Origin: an uncultured Chloroflexota bacterium
GTDB lineage: Bacteria; Chloroflexota; Anaerolineae; Aggregatilineales; Phototrophicaceae
DNA length: 11,244 nucleotides
Direction: 5' to 3'
Assembly (NCBI GenBank): GCA_937870805.1
Contig: CALMZT010000641.1
Span: 1 to 11,244, forward strand
The notes beneath the pieces are model-generated. The model was not told the origin of the DNA. It did not search any database and saw only the letters and a program-made list of their open reading frames with translations. Within the stretch, counting starts at the first letter, position 1; every line of letters begins with the position of its first letter. The position numbers and the translations under genes were made by a program. This document shows, in pieces, positions 1 through 7,400 of the stretch.

Positions 1-16
1 TAACTCTGGAGATTTT

Positions 17-34
17 AGGCACAATTGTGTGCCT
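17..34. repeat. Short palindrome (7-bp arms, 4-nt centre)
   Basis: Bases 17-23 (AGGCACA) and 28-34 (TGTGCCT) are perfect inverted arms around ATTG. Neither side carries a T-run, so it does not look like an intrinsic terminator. It lies about 150 bp upstream of the YihY-family gene and could be a protein-binding site for that gene, or belong to whatever gene lies off the left edge. The rest of 1-181 is AT-rich leader. I could not settle on a promoter in it; TATATT near position 146 is a possible -10 box without a good -35 partner. Confidence 0.35.
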
Positions 35-181
35 GATACAACTTAAGTCCCCACTATACCTATACTTATTTCACCCATATGTCTCATGTAGAGCTTCGGT
101 CAATCTCTTAATATACACATTATCTTAACTGTTGTTTTGGATTCTATATTGCACCGCAGTTTATTGCGTGAAGGTTGACCG

Positions 182-1318
182 ATGAAAAGAGTAACGTCGA
201 TCTTGAGCTTGTTCCGGCAGACGTTTCAGGAATGGAACGAAGACAGAGCGCCGCGCCTTGCCGCTGCCCTTGCCTATTACACTGCCTTTGCACTGGGTCC
301 ACTCATGCTGATCATTATCGCTATTTTCGGATTAGTGGTTACTCAAGACACCATTCGATCACAAATTCTCTACTCTGTTGCCCGCACCCTGGGATCTGAC
401 GCGGCAGAGTTTGTCAACGAACTCGTTACGAACGCTGATCGACCTGCTGAAGGGCTGATCTCAACCGTGATTGGTATCGTCACCTTATTTTTAAGTGCGG
501 CGGGCGCTTTTGGTCAACTTCAGGATGCTCTCAACACCATTTGGGATGTCGAAGAACCGGAGAAAGGTCCGGGTATTCTCGGTCAAATTAGAGGCAAGTT
601 CCTGAACTTTGGTATGGTGCTCGTCGTTGGCTTTATGCTGCTCGTTTCACTGGTGCTAAGTACGCTGTTATCGGCGATTGATGGCTACGTTGCGGGGCTT
701 CTACCTGCCATGACCTTTGTGCTGCAAATTGTCAGTACAGTGGTTTCATTCGGCGTCGTGACGGTACTGTTCGCGCTGATTTTTAAGTTTCTACCGAAGG
801 TGCGTGTTGAATGGCGCGATGTTTGGATTGGCGCTGCCCTTACCTCTCTGCTCTTTTCTATTGGCAAATACCTGCTGGGTTTATACCTTGGCAACTCTAG
901 CACAGCGTCCGCTTATGGGGCGGCAGGTTCATTCGTGCTGATCCTGTTGTGGATTTACTACTCGGCGCAAATTGTGTTGTTCGGCGCAGAGTTTACGCAG
1001 GTGTATTCAAAGCGTGTTGGGTCTAAAAGCGCGCAGCCAGACACGAAGGTCGTCGGTGCAGCGAACCTGCTGCCTGAGCGCGCCGCTGCCTTAGCTCACG
1101 CCGCAGAGACGACTGTCGCACAGCACAACGATCCGCAGCTTGAAAAGGTCGTGCAGCCAGCACAACAGACGCAGCTTGAATTTGATTCTTATCAGACGCA
1201 CTTGCAGGAGAATCCAACGAAGAATCGTCTGCTGGTCAGCGTCATTTTTGTGATCAGTACCATCGTCGCCATTGGCGCGTTCTTCTTCCCGTCACGGGGC
1301 ACGGCAAAACACGCCTGA
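182..1318 (+). CDS. YihY/virulence factor BrkB family inner-membrane protein
   Basis: 378 residues, a polytopic membrane protein. The N-terminus has the family signature: a short amphipathic stretch (FRQTFQEWNEDRAPRLAAAL, about residues 11-30) running into ALAYYTAFALGPL. Hydrophobic segments are at about 30-53, 92-112, 142-165, 176-203, 213-235 and 247-270. The second hallmark, YGAAGSFVLILLWIYYSAQI followed by FGAEFTQVY, is at 245-275. These six helices match the usual YihY/BrkB fold. After them come a polar Ala/Gln-rich linker (about 276-347) and a seventh hydrophobic segment (348-369), which I do not regard as typical. The family was once called ribonuclease BN by mistake; its true function is poorly known, with a transporter-like or envelope role proposed. 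The ATG at 182 follows a GAAGG ribosome binding site at 170-174. It converges on the receiver gene with an 18-bp gap and no clear terminator. Family assignment is firm; function is not. Confidence 0.93.
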   Translation: MKRVTSILSLFRQTFQEWNEDRAPRLAAALAYYTAFALGPLMLIIIAIFGLVVTQDTIRSQILYSVARTLGSDAAEFVNELVTNADRPAEGLISTVIGIVTLFLSAAGAFGQLQDALNTIWDVEEPEKGPGILGQIRGKFLNFGMVLVVGFMLLVSLVLSTLLSAIDGYVAGLLPAMTFVLQIVSTVVSFGVVTVLFALIFKFLPKVRVEWRDVWIGAALTSLLFSIGKYLLGLYLGNSSTASAYGAAGSFVLILLWIYYSAQIVLFGAEFTQVYSKRVGSKSAQPDTKVVGAANLLPERAAALAHAAETTVAQHNDPQLEKVVQPAQQTQLEFDSYQTHLQENPTKNRLLVSVIFVISTIVAIGAFFFPSRGTAKHA

Positions 1319-1336
1319 CAAATAAACTTAAACTGC

Positions 1337-1771
1337 TTAATCTTGCTTTGAGTTCGGTTTACGTCGAGTGCGTTTCGTTTTGATGATGCCCAATGCAAAT
1401 TGATCCATGCTGCGAAGTAGTGTTTTCAACTGTTCCAGATCGAAGGGAATAGGGAGGTAATACTTGCCCTTCGCCTGTGTACCGACGGGTTGAGGATTTC
1501 CGGGTCCAATAACGACCAGCGGAATGCGGCTTAAGTGTTCTGCTTTTTGAATGTGACTGACAATCGCCCATTCATCCGTTTGATAAAGATCAAGGGCTAG
1601 AAAAATGATGTCAGGATGAGTCGTCACTCCACGATGCAAAAATGCGTCTGCCTGAGTGCTGTTATCGATGATGTGCAGCGTGTTGCTGAGCTTAATTTCC
1701 TTGAGCGTTTCCTTCATCAACGAAACATGCTGAGGATTATTTTCAACAAAAAGGATCTCTATCGATTCCAT
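1337..1771 (-). CDS. Single-domain response regulator (degenerate, Rcp1-like receiver)
   Basis: 144 residues forming one receiver domain with no output domain, followed by a basic tail (KTKRTRRKPNSKQD, 131-144). The order of elements fits a CheY/Rcp1-like fold: beta1 EILFVENNP (5-13), beta3 PDIIFLALDLY (53-63), beta4 IPLVVIG (83-89), beta5 KYYLPIPFD (103-111). Key residues are off-pattern. The first acidic pair is E10-N11 instead of two acids. The position of the phospho-accepting Asp in the usual PDLILLDLNLP motif falls on A59, with D61 two residues later. The switch Thr/Ser position is G89, and the conserved Lys before the Pro-containing beta5-alpha5 loop is I108. I infer a pseudo-receiver that does not use normal aspartyl phosphorylation, perhaps acting by protein-protein contact. 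The start ATG (complement of 1769-1771) has an AGAGG box a few bases upstream. No kinase gene is adjacent. Confidence 0.85.
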   Translation of the reverse strand: MESIEILFVENNPQHVSLMKETLKEIKLSNTLHIIDNSTQADAFLHRGVTTHPDIIFLALDLYQTDEWAIVSHIQKAEHLSRIPLVVIGPGNPQPVGTQAKGKYYLPIPFDLEQLKTLLRSMDQFALGIIKTKRTRRKPNSKQD

Positions 1772-1981
1772 AACCGCCTCTGCCCGGGAATATTTCTAAC
1801 TTGAATACACCCAGCTATTAGATTTCACAAGATCACATTAAATACCGAAGATTCACAACTTTAGATACTGATCATATTTAATCATATTTTGAGGCGAAAC
1901 GACCATAAATAATATGTACATTTTAACGAAATTCAGAAGATATTGATGCACACTTTTCCCTTAATTTTCGCCATCAAATTT

Positions 1982-2012
1982 AGCCTCTCGTTTATTTCCC
2001 CAACGAGAGGCT
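1982..2012. repeat. Strong hairpin, 11-bp perfect stem
   Basis: Arms AGCCTCTCGTT (1982-1992) and AACGAGAGGCT (2002-2012) flank a 9-nt loop. The GC-rich base resembles an intrinsic terminator stem, but no U-run follows on either strand. It sits in the middle of a gene-free stretch, about 210 bp upstream of the receiver start and about 425 bp upstream of the methyltransferase. It may end a small RNA or be a relic of a lost gene's terminator. Confidence 0.6.
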
Positions 2013-2250
2013 TCTAGAGCTAACAAAAATCGGTCAGTTATCTCATGGTTATCCAGAATTTTGACATTCTGAACTTTTTAGCCAACGGAGACCATACACT
2101 CCCGCCAATCCAAATTGTGCAAAGTTGTACGCGCAAAAGCGCACAGATTTATACTTTATCAGATTTCGTTTGTCCCATTTCACACAGACACCGATGGTGC
2201 GTGATGTTTGTAAGAGAGGCTTGCGCCAATGAGACAACCGTCTATTCATT

Positions 2251-2300
2251 CTTGTGAGAACGTCTCACAAGGCAAACTATAGCAACACCCCGCAAACTAT
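2251..2300. promoter_or_regulatory. Hairpin plus 20-bp-spaced direct repeats (candidate operator)
   Basis: CTTGTGAGA (2251-2259) and TCTCACAAG (2263-2271) are perfect 9-bp inverted arms around ACG. Immediately after, GCAAACTAT occurs at 2272-2280 and again at 2292-2300. The repeat period is 20 bp, about two helical turns, which is what a protein binding twice to the same DNA face would need. The block ends 137 bp upstream of the methyltransferase start, so it could control that gene. The regulator is unknown, and no regulator gene is adjacent apart from the receiver. Confidence 0.4.
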
Positions 2301-2422
2301 TCAAGGACTAGTTCTCATGCATATCTAACATTTGCTGCCTATACTGACGAATATATCAGTCCACTAATAGCGTAAAGTCTAATACTCACACCTTATTGAA
2401 GCGTTATGAAGGTACTAGAGAT

Positions 2423-2428
2423 AGAGGT
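2423..2428 (+). promoter_or_regulatory. Ribosome binding site deciding the methyltransferase start
   Basis: AGAGGT ends 9 nt before the ATG at 2438. The in-frame TTG at 2396, which would add 14 residues, has no purine-rich box in front of it. The ATG is therefore the preferred start. Confidence 0.6.
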
Positions 2429-2437
2429 AACGCACTG

Positions 2438-3187
2438 ATGGACAATTTGCAGAGTGAAATGTACACCGAATTTGACAAAGACCCCACCGCGATCACTGCA
2501 TTTATCCGTTGGCTGGCTGAAACCTATCACCTACCGCAGCCGTTACACGTCCTCGATATCGGGTGTGGTCCGGGGCGAATGCTTGCCGAGTATCACAAGC
2601 TGGGCTGGCGCATTACGGGCATGGAGCCTGATCCTGATTTTCATCAAAGCGCTTCTGAAACCATCTCTGAAATCCCCGACAGCCGGCTCTATAAAGGTGG
2701 CTTCGGTGACATTGATTTTGAAAACGAAATGCATCTCATCACCGCCATCAATAATCCCTTCTCGTATCTGTTGGATGTGCCGAGTCGTTTAGATGCCCTT
2801 GCGCGCGTCTATAAGGCGCTCACACCCGGCGGTGTATTTTTCCTCGAAGTCACTAATTTTCTTTATAAGCTCCAGCACTTTGAGCCAGTCACCGTCCAGA
2901 ACAAGGAAATCGACGGCGAAACTGTACTCCATGTGATGGAAAATCACTTTGATGTTGAAAATGCGCGTTGGGTACTGCGCGACCAATACGTCGTCGAAGG
3001 TAAGCCAGAGGTCATCGTGAAAGAGCATGAACAGGCGGTGACAGCGCTCCCCGAACTGCTGTACTTCTTCGAGCAGCAGGGGTTTACGTCCATTCAAACC
3101 TATAACAGCTACACAGCGCGCCAGAGCGAACCGATTACCGGGAAAACGATATTGATTTCGGCACAAAAGCCCACCAATGATGGTTAA
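2438..3187 (+). CDS. Class I SAM-dependent methyltransferase
   Basis: 249 residues from the ATG at 2438. Motif I, the SAM-binding glycine loop, is VLDIGCGPGR at residues 38-47. The acidic end of strand beta2, which normally contacts the ribose hydroxyls, is E63 in GMEPD. The motif-IV/post-I area is HLITAINNPFSYLLD (99-113), followed by the typical helix and strand ALARVYKALTPGGVFFLEV (120-138). After the Rossmann core the protein has a beta-rich part (about 148-198, with DGETVLHVMENHFDV) and returns to a final strand ending KTILISAQK. This layout fits small-molecule methyltransferases of the Methyltransf_25/11 type; the substrate cannot be read from the sequence. The protein has no signal peptide or membrane segment, so it is cytoplasmic. 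It is followed after 17 bp by a small helical protein gene and is probably co-transcribed with it. An upstream TTG start (2396) is possible but lacks a ribosome binding site. Confidence 0.88.
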   Translation: MDNLQSEMYTEFDKDPTAITAFIRWLAETYHLPQPLHVLDIGCGPGRMLAEYHKLGWRITGMEPDPDFHQSASETISEIPDSRLYKGGFGDIDFENEMHLITAINNPFSYLLDVPSRLDALARVYKALTPGGVFFLEVTNFLYKLQHFEPVTVQNKEIDGETVLHVMENHFDVENARWVLRDQYVVEGKPEVIVKEHEQAVTALPELLYFFEQQGFTSIQTYNSYTARQSEPITGKTILISAQKPTNDG

Positions 3188-3204
3188 ATATCGGAGGTCA
3201 AATC

Positions 3205-3540
3205 ATGAATAACATGGACGGAAAGCAGCAGCGCACGCAGGAAGCGCTTGACGAGCAAATTACAGATCTCGTGTCTGAGATTCGCCAGAGTCAGGAAATT
3301 ATTGCCGAGCACGAAAACCAGATTCACGAGGCGAAGGAACGGCTTACCCAACTCCTGAGCGAACGCGGTTCGAACTGGAGTGATGACAGCGGGTATGCGC
3401 GTCTGGTGAGCGAAGGCACTCGCATCGCCTATGACACTTCCGCGCTGGACGAGTTGATTATTCATGAGCCGCTGCGCTACGGTTGGCTGAAGGATTACCG
3501 TACTGAACAGAAGATTTCGAGCCGTATCCAGGTCAAATAG
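3205..3540 (+). CDS. Small helical/coiled-coil protein of unknown function
   Basis: 111 residues, not recognised. Residues about 8-54 are charged and heptad-like (QEALDEQITDLVSEIRQSQE and on to the ERLTQLLSER region), so a long helix or coiled coil is likely. The C-terminal half (about 58-111) is more mixed, with YDTSALDELI (76-85) and a basic end, and looks like a small folded segment. There is no signal peptide, membrane helix or cysteine. A good ribosome binding site (GGAGG, 3193-3197) stands 7 nt before the ATG, which supports real translation. It begins 17 bp after the methyltransferase stop, so co-transcription is expected; it may be a partner of the methyltransferase, but that is only inference from position. 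Confidence 0.72.
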   Translation: MNNMDGKQQRTQEALDEQITDLVSEIRQSQEIIAEHENQIHEAKERLTQLLSERGSNWSDDSGYARLVSEGTRIAYDTSALDELIIHEPLRYGWLKDYRTEQKISSRIQVK

Positions 3541-3593
3541 GTTAGAATTACCTTAAACAACTATACAGGCTTTTGCGACTTCCACCGCCTTAC

Positions 3594-3618
3594 TAACAGT
3601 CAAATCGCTGTTATTTTT
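3594..3618 (+). terminator. Weak rho-independent terminator candidate
   Basis: TAACAG (3594-3599) and CTGTTA (3608-3613) form a 6-bp stem with an 8-nt loop and are followed directly by TTTTT. It lies 53 bp after the stop of the small helical protein gene, the right place to end the methyltransferase operon. The stem is short and AT-rich, so termination may be partial. Confidence 0.4.
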
Positions 3619-3638
3619 AGGACTGTTGTGCTTAAAAA

Positions 3639-3654
3639 ATAAGGCGTGCCTTAT
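3639..3654. promoter_or_regulatory. 16-bp palindrome upstream of hdeD-like gene (candidate operator)
   Basis: ATAAGGC (3639-3645) and GCCTTAT (3648-3654) are perfect arms around a central GT. It lies 65 bp upstream of the HdeD-like start. A further GCCTTA half-site occurs at 3587-3592, and together with TAAGGC it encloses the weak terminator hairpin. The size and symmetry fit a site for a dimeric repressor or activator of the downstream membrane protein gene. No cognate regulator is seen. Confidence 0.4.
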
Positions 3655-3707
3655 ACCCACTGCTCCATCAATGCAGCGGTGGTGTGATGGTGTTTATCGA
3701 AATATTG

Positions 3708-3715
3708 AGGAGGTG
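3708..3715 (+). promoter_or_regulatory. Near-consensus ribosome binding site of the hdeD-like gene
   Basis: AGGAGGTG ends 4 nt before the ATG at 3720 and is the best Shine-Dalgarno match in the window. It fixes the start at 3720 rather than the upstream in-frame ATGs around 3684-3689, and predicts strong translation. Confidence 0.75.
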
Positions 3716-3719
3716 CAGC

Positions 3720-4289
3720 ATGTTAAGTTCGGTGTCCAAGAATTGGTGGGTGTTCGTCTTACGAGGAATCTTCGCGATCATCTTTGGCATCCTCGTCCTC
3801 GTGTTTCCCGGAATTGCCCTCGTGACGTTTGTGCTCTATTTCGCGGCATATGCGCTGGTGGATGGTGTTTTTACCATCTGGTCGGCAATCCAGCGCCGTG
3901 ACCGTGAGAACTGGTGGGTGCATTTACTTGAGGGCATCGTCAGTATCATCGCGGGCATCGTCGCATTTTTGTTCCCCGGCATCACTGCGTTGACACTGCT
4001 TTATGTGATCGCGGCATGGGCGATTGTCACTGGTGTCCTTGAAATCTGGGCGGCTATTCAACTACGCAAGGAAATTGAAGGCGAGTTCTGGCTTGGTCTG
4101 GGTGGCTTGCTTTCGATTATCTTCGGCATCCTGCTGATCGTGTTCCCCGGCTCAGGCGCTTTAGCGGTGCTGACTCTGATCGCCGCGTATTCTATCGTAT
4201 TTGGCGTGATGATGATTTTGCTGGGTTTCCGCCTACGCAGCGCAACGCCTACTGGAACAACCAGTGATCGAGCTTCCAGTCCAGTGTAA
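3720..4289 (+). CDS. HdeD family (DUF308) membrane protein
   Basis: 189 residues, almost wholly hydrophobic, with about six membrane helices. It is built of three tandem units of about 52 residues (9-60, 65-116, 123-175). Each has an aromatic/basic entry (NWWVFVLRG, NWWVHLLEG, EFWLGLGG), then a helix ending in a phenylalanine-proline-glycine turn (VLVFPG, AFLFPG, LIVFPG), then a second helix ending near a small charged loop (WSAIQRR, WAAIQLR, LLGFRLR). This is the DUF308 pattern of HdeD. In enterobacteria HdeD is linked to acid resistance at high cell density; in other phyla the role is not established. The C-terminus is a short polar tail (about 174-189). The start is chosen for the AGGAGGTG site just before it and because the conserved part begins at once. 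The gene stands alone, with a palindrome upstream and a strong terminator downstream. Confidence 0.9.
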   Translation: MLSSVSKNWWVFVLRGIFAIIFGILVLVFPGIALVTFVLYFAAYALVDGVFTIWSAIQRRDRENWWVHLLEGIVSIIAGIVAFLFPGITALTLLYVIAAWAIVTGVLEIWAAIQLRKEIEGEFWLGLGGLLSIIFGILLIVFPGSGALAVLTLIAAYSIVFGVMMILLGFRLRSATPTGTTSDRASSPV

Positions 4290-4414
4290 ACAGCGCTTGA
4301 CACCTTTTCACCGAAGCAGCGTCGGACCCTGAGACATGACTCTGCCCTGTCCTGTGTGACTCTACACAGCACTCCTATGACACCCTGGATGTCACTGCAA
4401 TGCACTAAATAAAA

Positions 4415-4445
4415 CAGGGCGACAAAATCGAGTCGCCCTGCTTTT
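4415..4445. terminator. Bidirectional intrinsic terminator
   Basis: CAGGGCGAC (4415-4423) and GTCGCCCTG (4432-4440) form a perfect 9-bp stem with an 8-nt loop. On the plus strand it is followed by CTTTTGTTT, and on the minus strand by TTTTATTTA. It can therefore stop both the HdeD-like gene (stop 4289) and the converging giant gene (stop 4467). The span 4290-4410 holds nothing else I can identify. Confidence 0.85.
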
Positions 4446-4466
4446 GTTTCTACAGGTGGTTAGAGA

Positions 4467-7400
4467 TTATTGCGCAGGTGGTTCGCAGGAGGTTGCTTCG
4501 CGTACCCAATCCGCACTGACCCAACCTGTCACGATGTCCGCCTCAATCTGATACTGAACCTGATACCAGCCATTGGTGCGGGCGATGACGGACAATGTCG
4601 TGTCATACGGCAGCACCTCAAGGATTGCGCTGCCTGTCGTGGCGCGTTCGCGCAGGTTCACTTCTGCCGTCGTCACAATATCGCAGGCGACCTGTACAAT
4701 GCTGAACGAACTGTAATCAATCGGATCAACCAGTACCAGTGTGCCCGCATTCGGGATCGTCGTGCAGGTGAACCCATCGATGTACATCGATTCTAGCAAC
4801 TGTGGTACGCGCGGCATTCCTGATTGGTTCATGTAGACCATATCGCCCCGCCCCGACAGGCATGTCCACAGTCCACCAAAGAAATTTTCACCGTAGGTCA
4901 CAAAGATGTCAACTGCGTGGATGATGCCCATGTCGATCACCGCCTGGCTGCCGACGTTGCCGGGTCCCAGGAAAGGCATGTATTCGCGGCTGTTGACGAT
5001 CTCGCGGCAGTAAATCTCATTGCGTGTAATCGGCTGGATGATGACGGCGCGCACAATGGTCGATTCTTCCAGTGATAGCATCACGCAGCGCGGCACAGCT
5101 TGTGTATCCATCGTCACGTCGACGATGTTCACGGCATACTGGACAGCAATGTTGTAGTGAACATCACCACTGCTGAGCGAGTGGGTAATCAACTGTGTTT
5201 CATCGCCTTCTGCCTCGCCATCCTCAAGGGCAGTAACCGAGAGCGTGATACCCGTGTTCCAGTTGGCACTGCTGAAGACATCAGTCAGTACGACAGGGGA
5301 AGTCAATCCGTTGACGAGAATCTGCGAGTCATCGAAATCCAGTATGAGCGACACCGGGTTCAGGGGCTGCGTGTTCAGTCGCACACGGTAGAAGCCGTCC
5401 ATACCCTCAGATAGGGTGAGTGAGCCGGGGATAAAGGTTAAGCCTGGCACGTCGTCGTCTACAATCGTCACCAGAATAGAGGCGGCTGTCACCGTGCCGT
5501 TGCCGTAAGGCGTACCCGTATCCGTGCTGCTGACCAGATGGTCAATCGTCGTGGTGCGCGAACCATCGGTGATATAGTTGTCAACGGGCACGACGAGAAT
5601 ATCCTGTGGCACGTTCCAGTTGGTATCGTCAAAGCTGACCGAAATCGGCGTGATCGTCAATTCGCTAGACGGGCTGCTGATGTCAATCGTTACGATTTCA
5701 CCCGCCGCAGGCTGTGTGTCGATGACGATAGTATAGGTCTGCCCCGGATCATTTTCTGCGATAGGCAGCGCGGCAATGCTAATGGTCACACCCGGCACGT
5801 CATTGTCATTAATGGTTACGGCGATGGGGGTCGCGGTCACTGACCCGCTGCCATAGGGTGTCGTGACGATATTGCCGGTTACCAACTGCGTAATCGTCGT
5901 GGTGCGCTGACCATCTGCAATCAGGTTATCTACTGCATTTACCGTAACGGTTTGCGGCACTGTCCAGTTGGCAGCGTTGAAGGTCACGACTGTTGGGCTG
6001 ACGCTGATATAAGCCGAGAAACCGCTGAGGTTCAGCGTGACGGTTTCGCCCGCCGCAGGTTGGGACAATAGGTGCAGCGTGTAAGTCTGCGCTACGCCCA
6101 TTTCAGTGACGGTCAGTGCCGTCTGGCTGATGACCACACCGGGCGTGTCGTTGTCGTTTACTGTGACGACCACTGGCGCTGCTGTTGCTGTGCCGTTGCC
6201 ATAGGGTGTAGCGGCACTGCTGCTGAACGTTTGGGTGATCGTCGTGAGGCGATTTCCGTCGGCAACGAGGTTATCCAGCGGTGTGACAGTCACTGTTTGC
6301 GCTATGTTCCAGTTAGTATCGTCAAAGATCAGCGGCGTGGGACTCACCGTGACATCCACCGCTACCCAACCACTGAGCGTTAGGGTGACTATTTCGCCCG
6401 GTATTGGCTGCGAAGTCAGCGTGACGGTATAGGTCGTTGCCGCACCTGCTTCTGTAACCGTCGGCGCTGTGGGCGTCCCCGGTGCACCCGCCACATCATT
6501 GTCCACGACGGTCACTACTACCGACGCGGCTGTCATCGAGCCGTAAGCTGTCGACGGGTCACTGCCGACCACTGTGTGGGCAATCGTCGTCGTGCGGTTG
6601 CCTTCATCAATAAAGTTATCGATGGGTGTAATTGTGATGGTTTGCAGTACATTCCAGTTGTTCTCATCGAAGGTCACTGTCGTCGGGCTAACCGTAATGT
6701 CTACCGCTGACCAGCCGCTGAGGTTGATCGTCACACTTTCGCCCGGGAAGGGCTGCGATGTCAAACGGAGCGTATAGGTTTGTGCCGCGCCATTTTCGTT
6801 GACCGTGCGCGCTGTCGGGTTCACGGTCACGCCCGCCACATCGTCATCGTTCACCATGACTGTTACCGAAGCCGCTGTGACCGTGCCATCGCCGTAACGT
6901 GTTCCTTGATTGCTGCTGACGCCGTTGGCAATCGTCGTGGTGCGTGTGCCATCGTCCAGCCAGTTATCAACGGCAGTGATCGTCACGGTTTGCAGTACGT
7001 TCCAGTTCGCCGCTGTGAAGGTGCGTGTTACCGGGTTCACAGTGATGTCTGTCGTTGACCAGCCACTCATGGTAATGGTTACTATTTCACCAGGGAAGGG
7101 CTGTGAAGTCAAACGGAGCGTGTAGTTCTGCGCCGCGCCGTTTTCAGTCACTGTAACCGCAATCGGATTCACCGTCACCCCTGCGGTATCGTCGTCAAGG
7201 ATGGTGACATCCACCGAAGCTGCTGTCACGGTGCCATCGCCGTAGCGTGTTGCCTGATTGCTGCTGACGCCGTTGGCAATGATAGTTGTACGGGTATCGT
7301 CGTCCAGGAAGTTGTCGACAGCACTCACCGTGACATTTTGCGCGATATTCCAGTTCGTCGCATCAAAGGTAACAATCGCGGTCACTGCGACCCATGTTGC

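Larger units (their letters stand above)
1772..2437. other. 666-bp AT-rich divergent intergenic region
   Basis: This lies between the minus-strand receiver and the plus-strand methyltransferase and must hold the promoters of both. I see no convincing gene: the 70-codon frame at 2045-2257 has no ribosome binding site or protein-like composition. The contents I can support are a perfect 11-bp hairpin (1982-2012), a 4-bp GCGC/GCGC hairpin with an AAAA loop (2131-2142), a 9-bp hairpin (2251-2271), 9-bp direct repeats (2272-2280 and 2292-2300), and a small ACTGA/TCAGT inverted repeat (2343-2360). A TTGACA hexamer at 2061-2066 has no good -10 box at the standard distance. The many dyads suggest regulation, or a small untranslated RNA, but neither is shown. 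Confidence 0.6.

Noticed and set aside
17..34. Palindrome near the left edge as a transcription terminator
   Set aside because: There is no T-run on either side; it is kept only as a possible binding site.
2045..2257. 70-codon open frame in the divergent intergenic region, also a 66-codon frame on the opposite strand
   Set aside because: There is no ribosome binding site, and the composition is not protein-like. Hairpins and repeats occur in and near the same interval.
2396..2437. TTG start giving the methyltransferase 14 more residues
   Set aside because: There is no ribosome binding site before the TTG, while the ATG at 2438 has AGAGGT at a good distance and the conserved domain starts after it.
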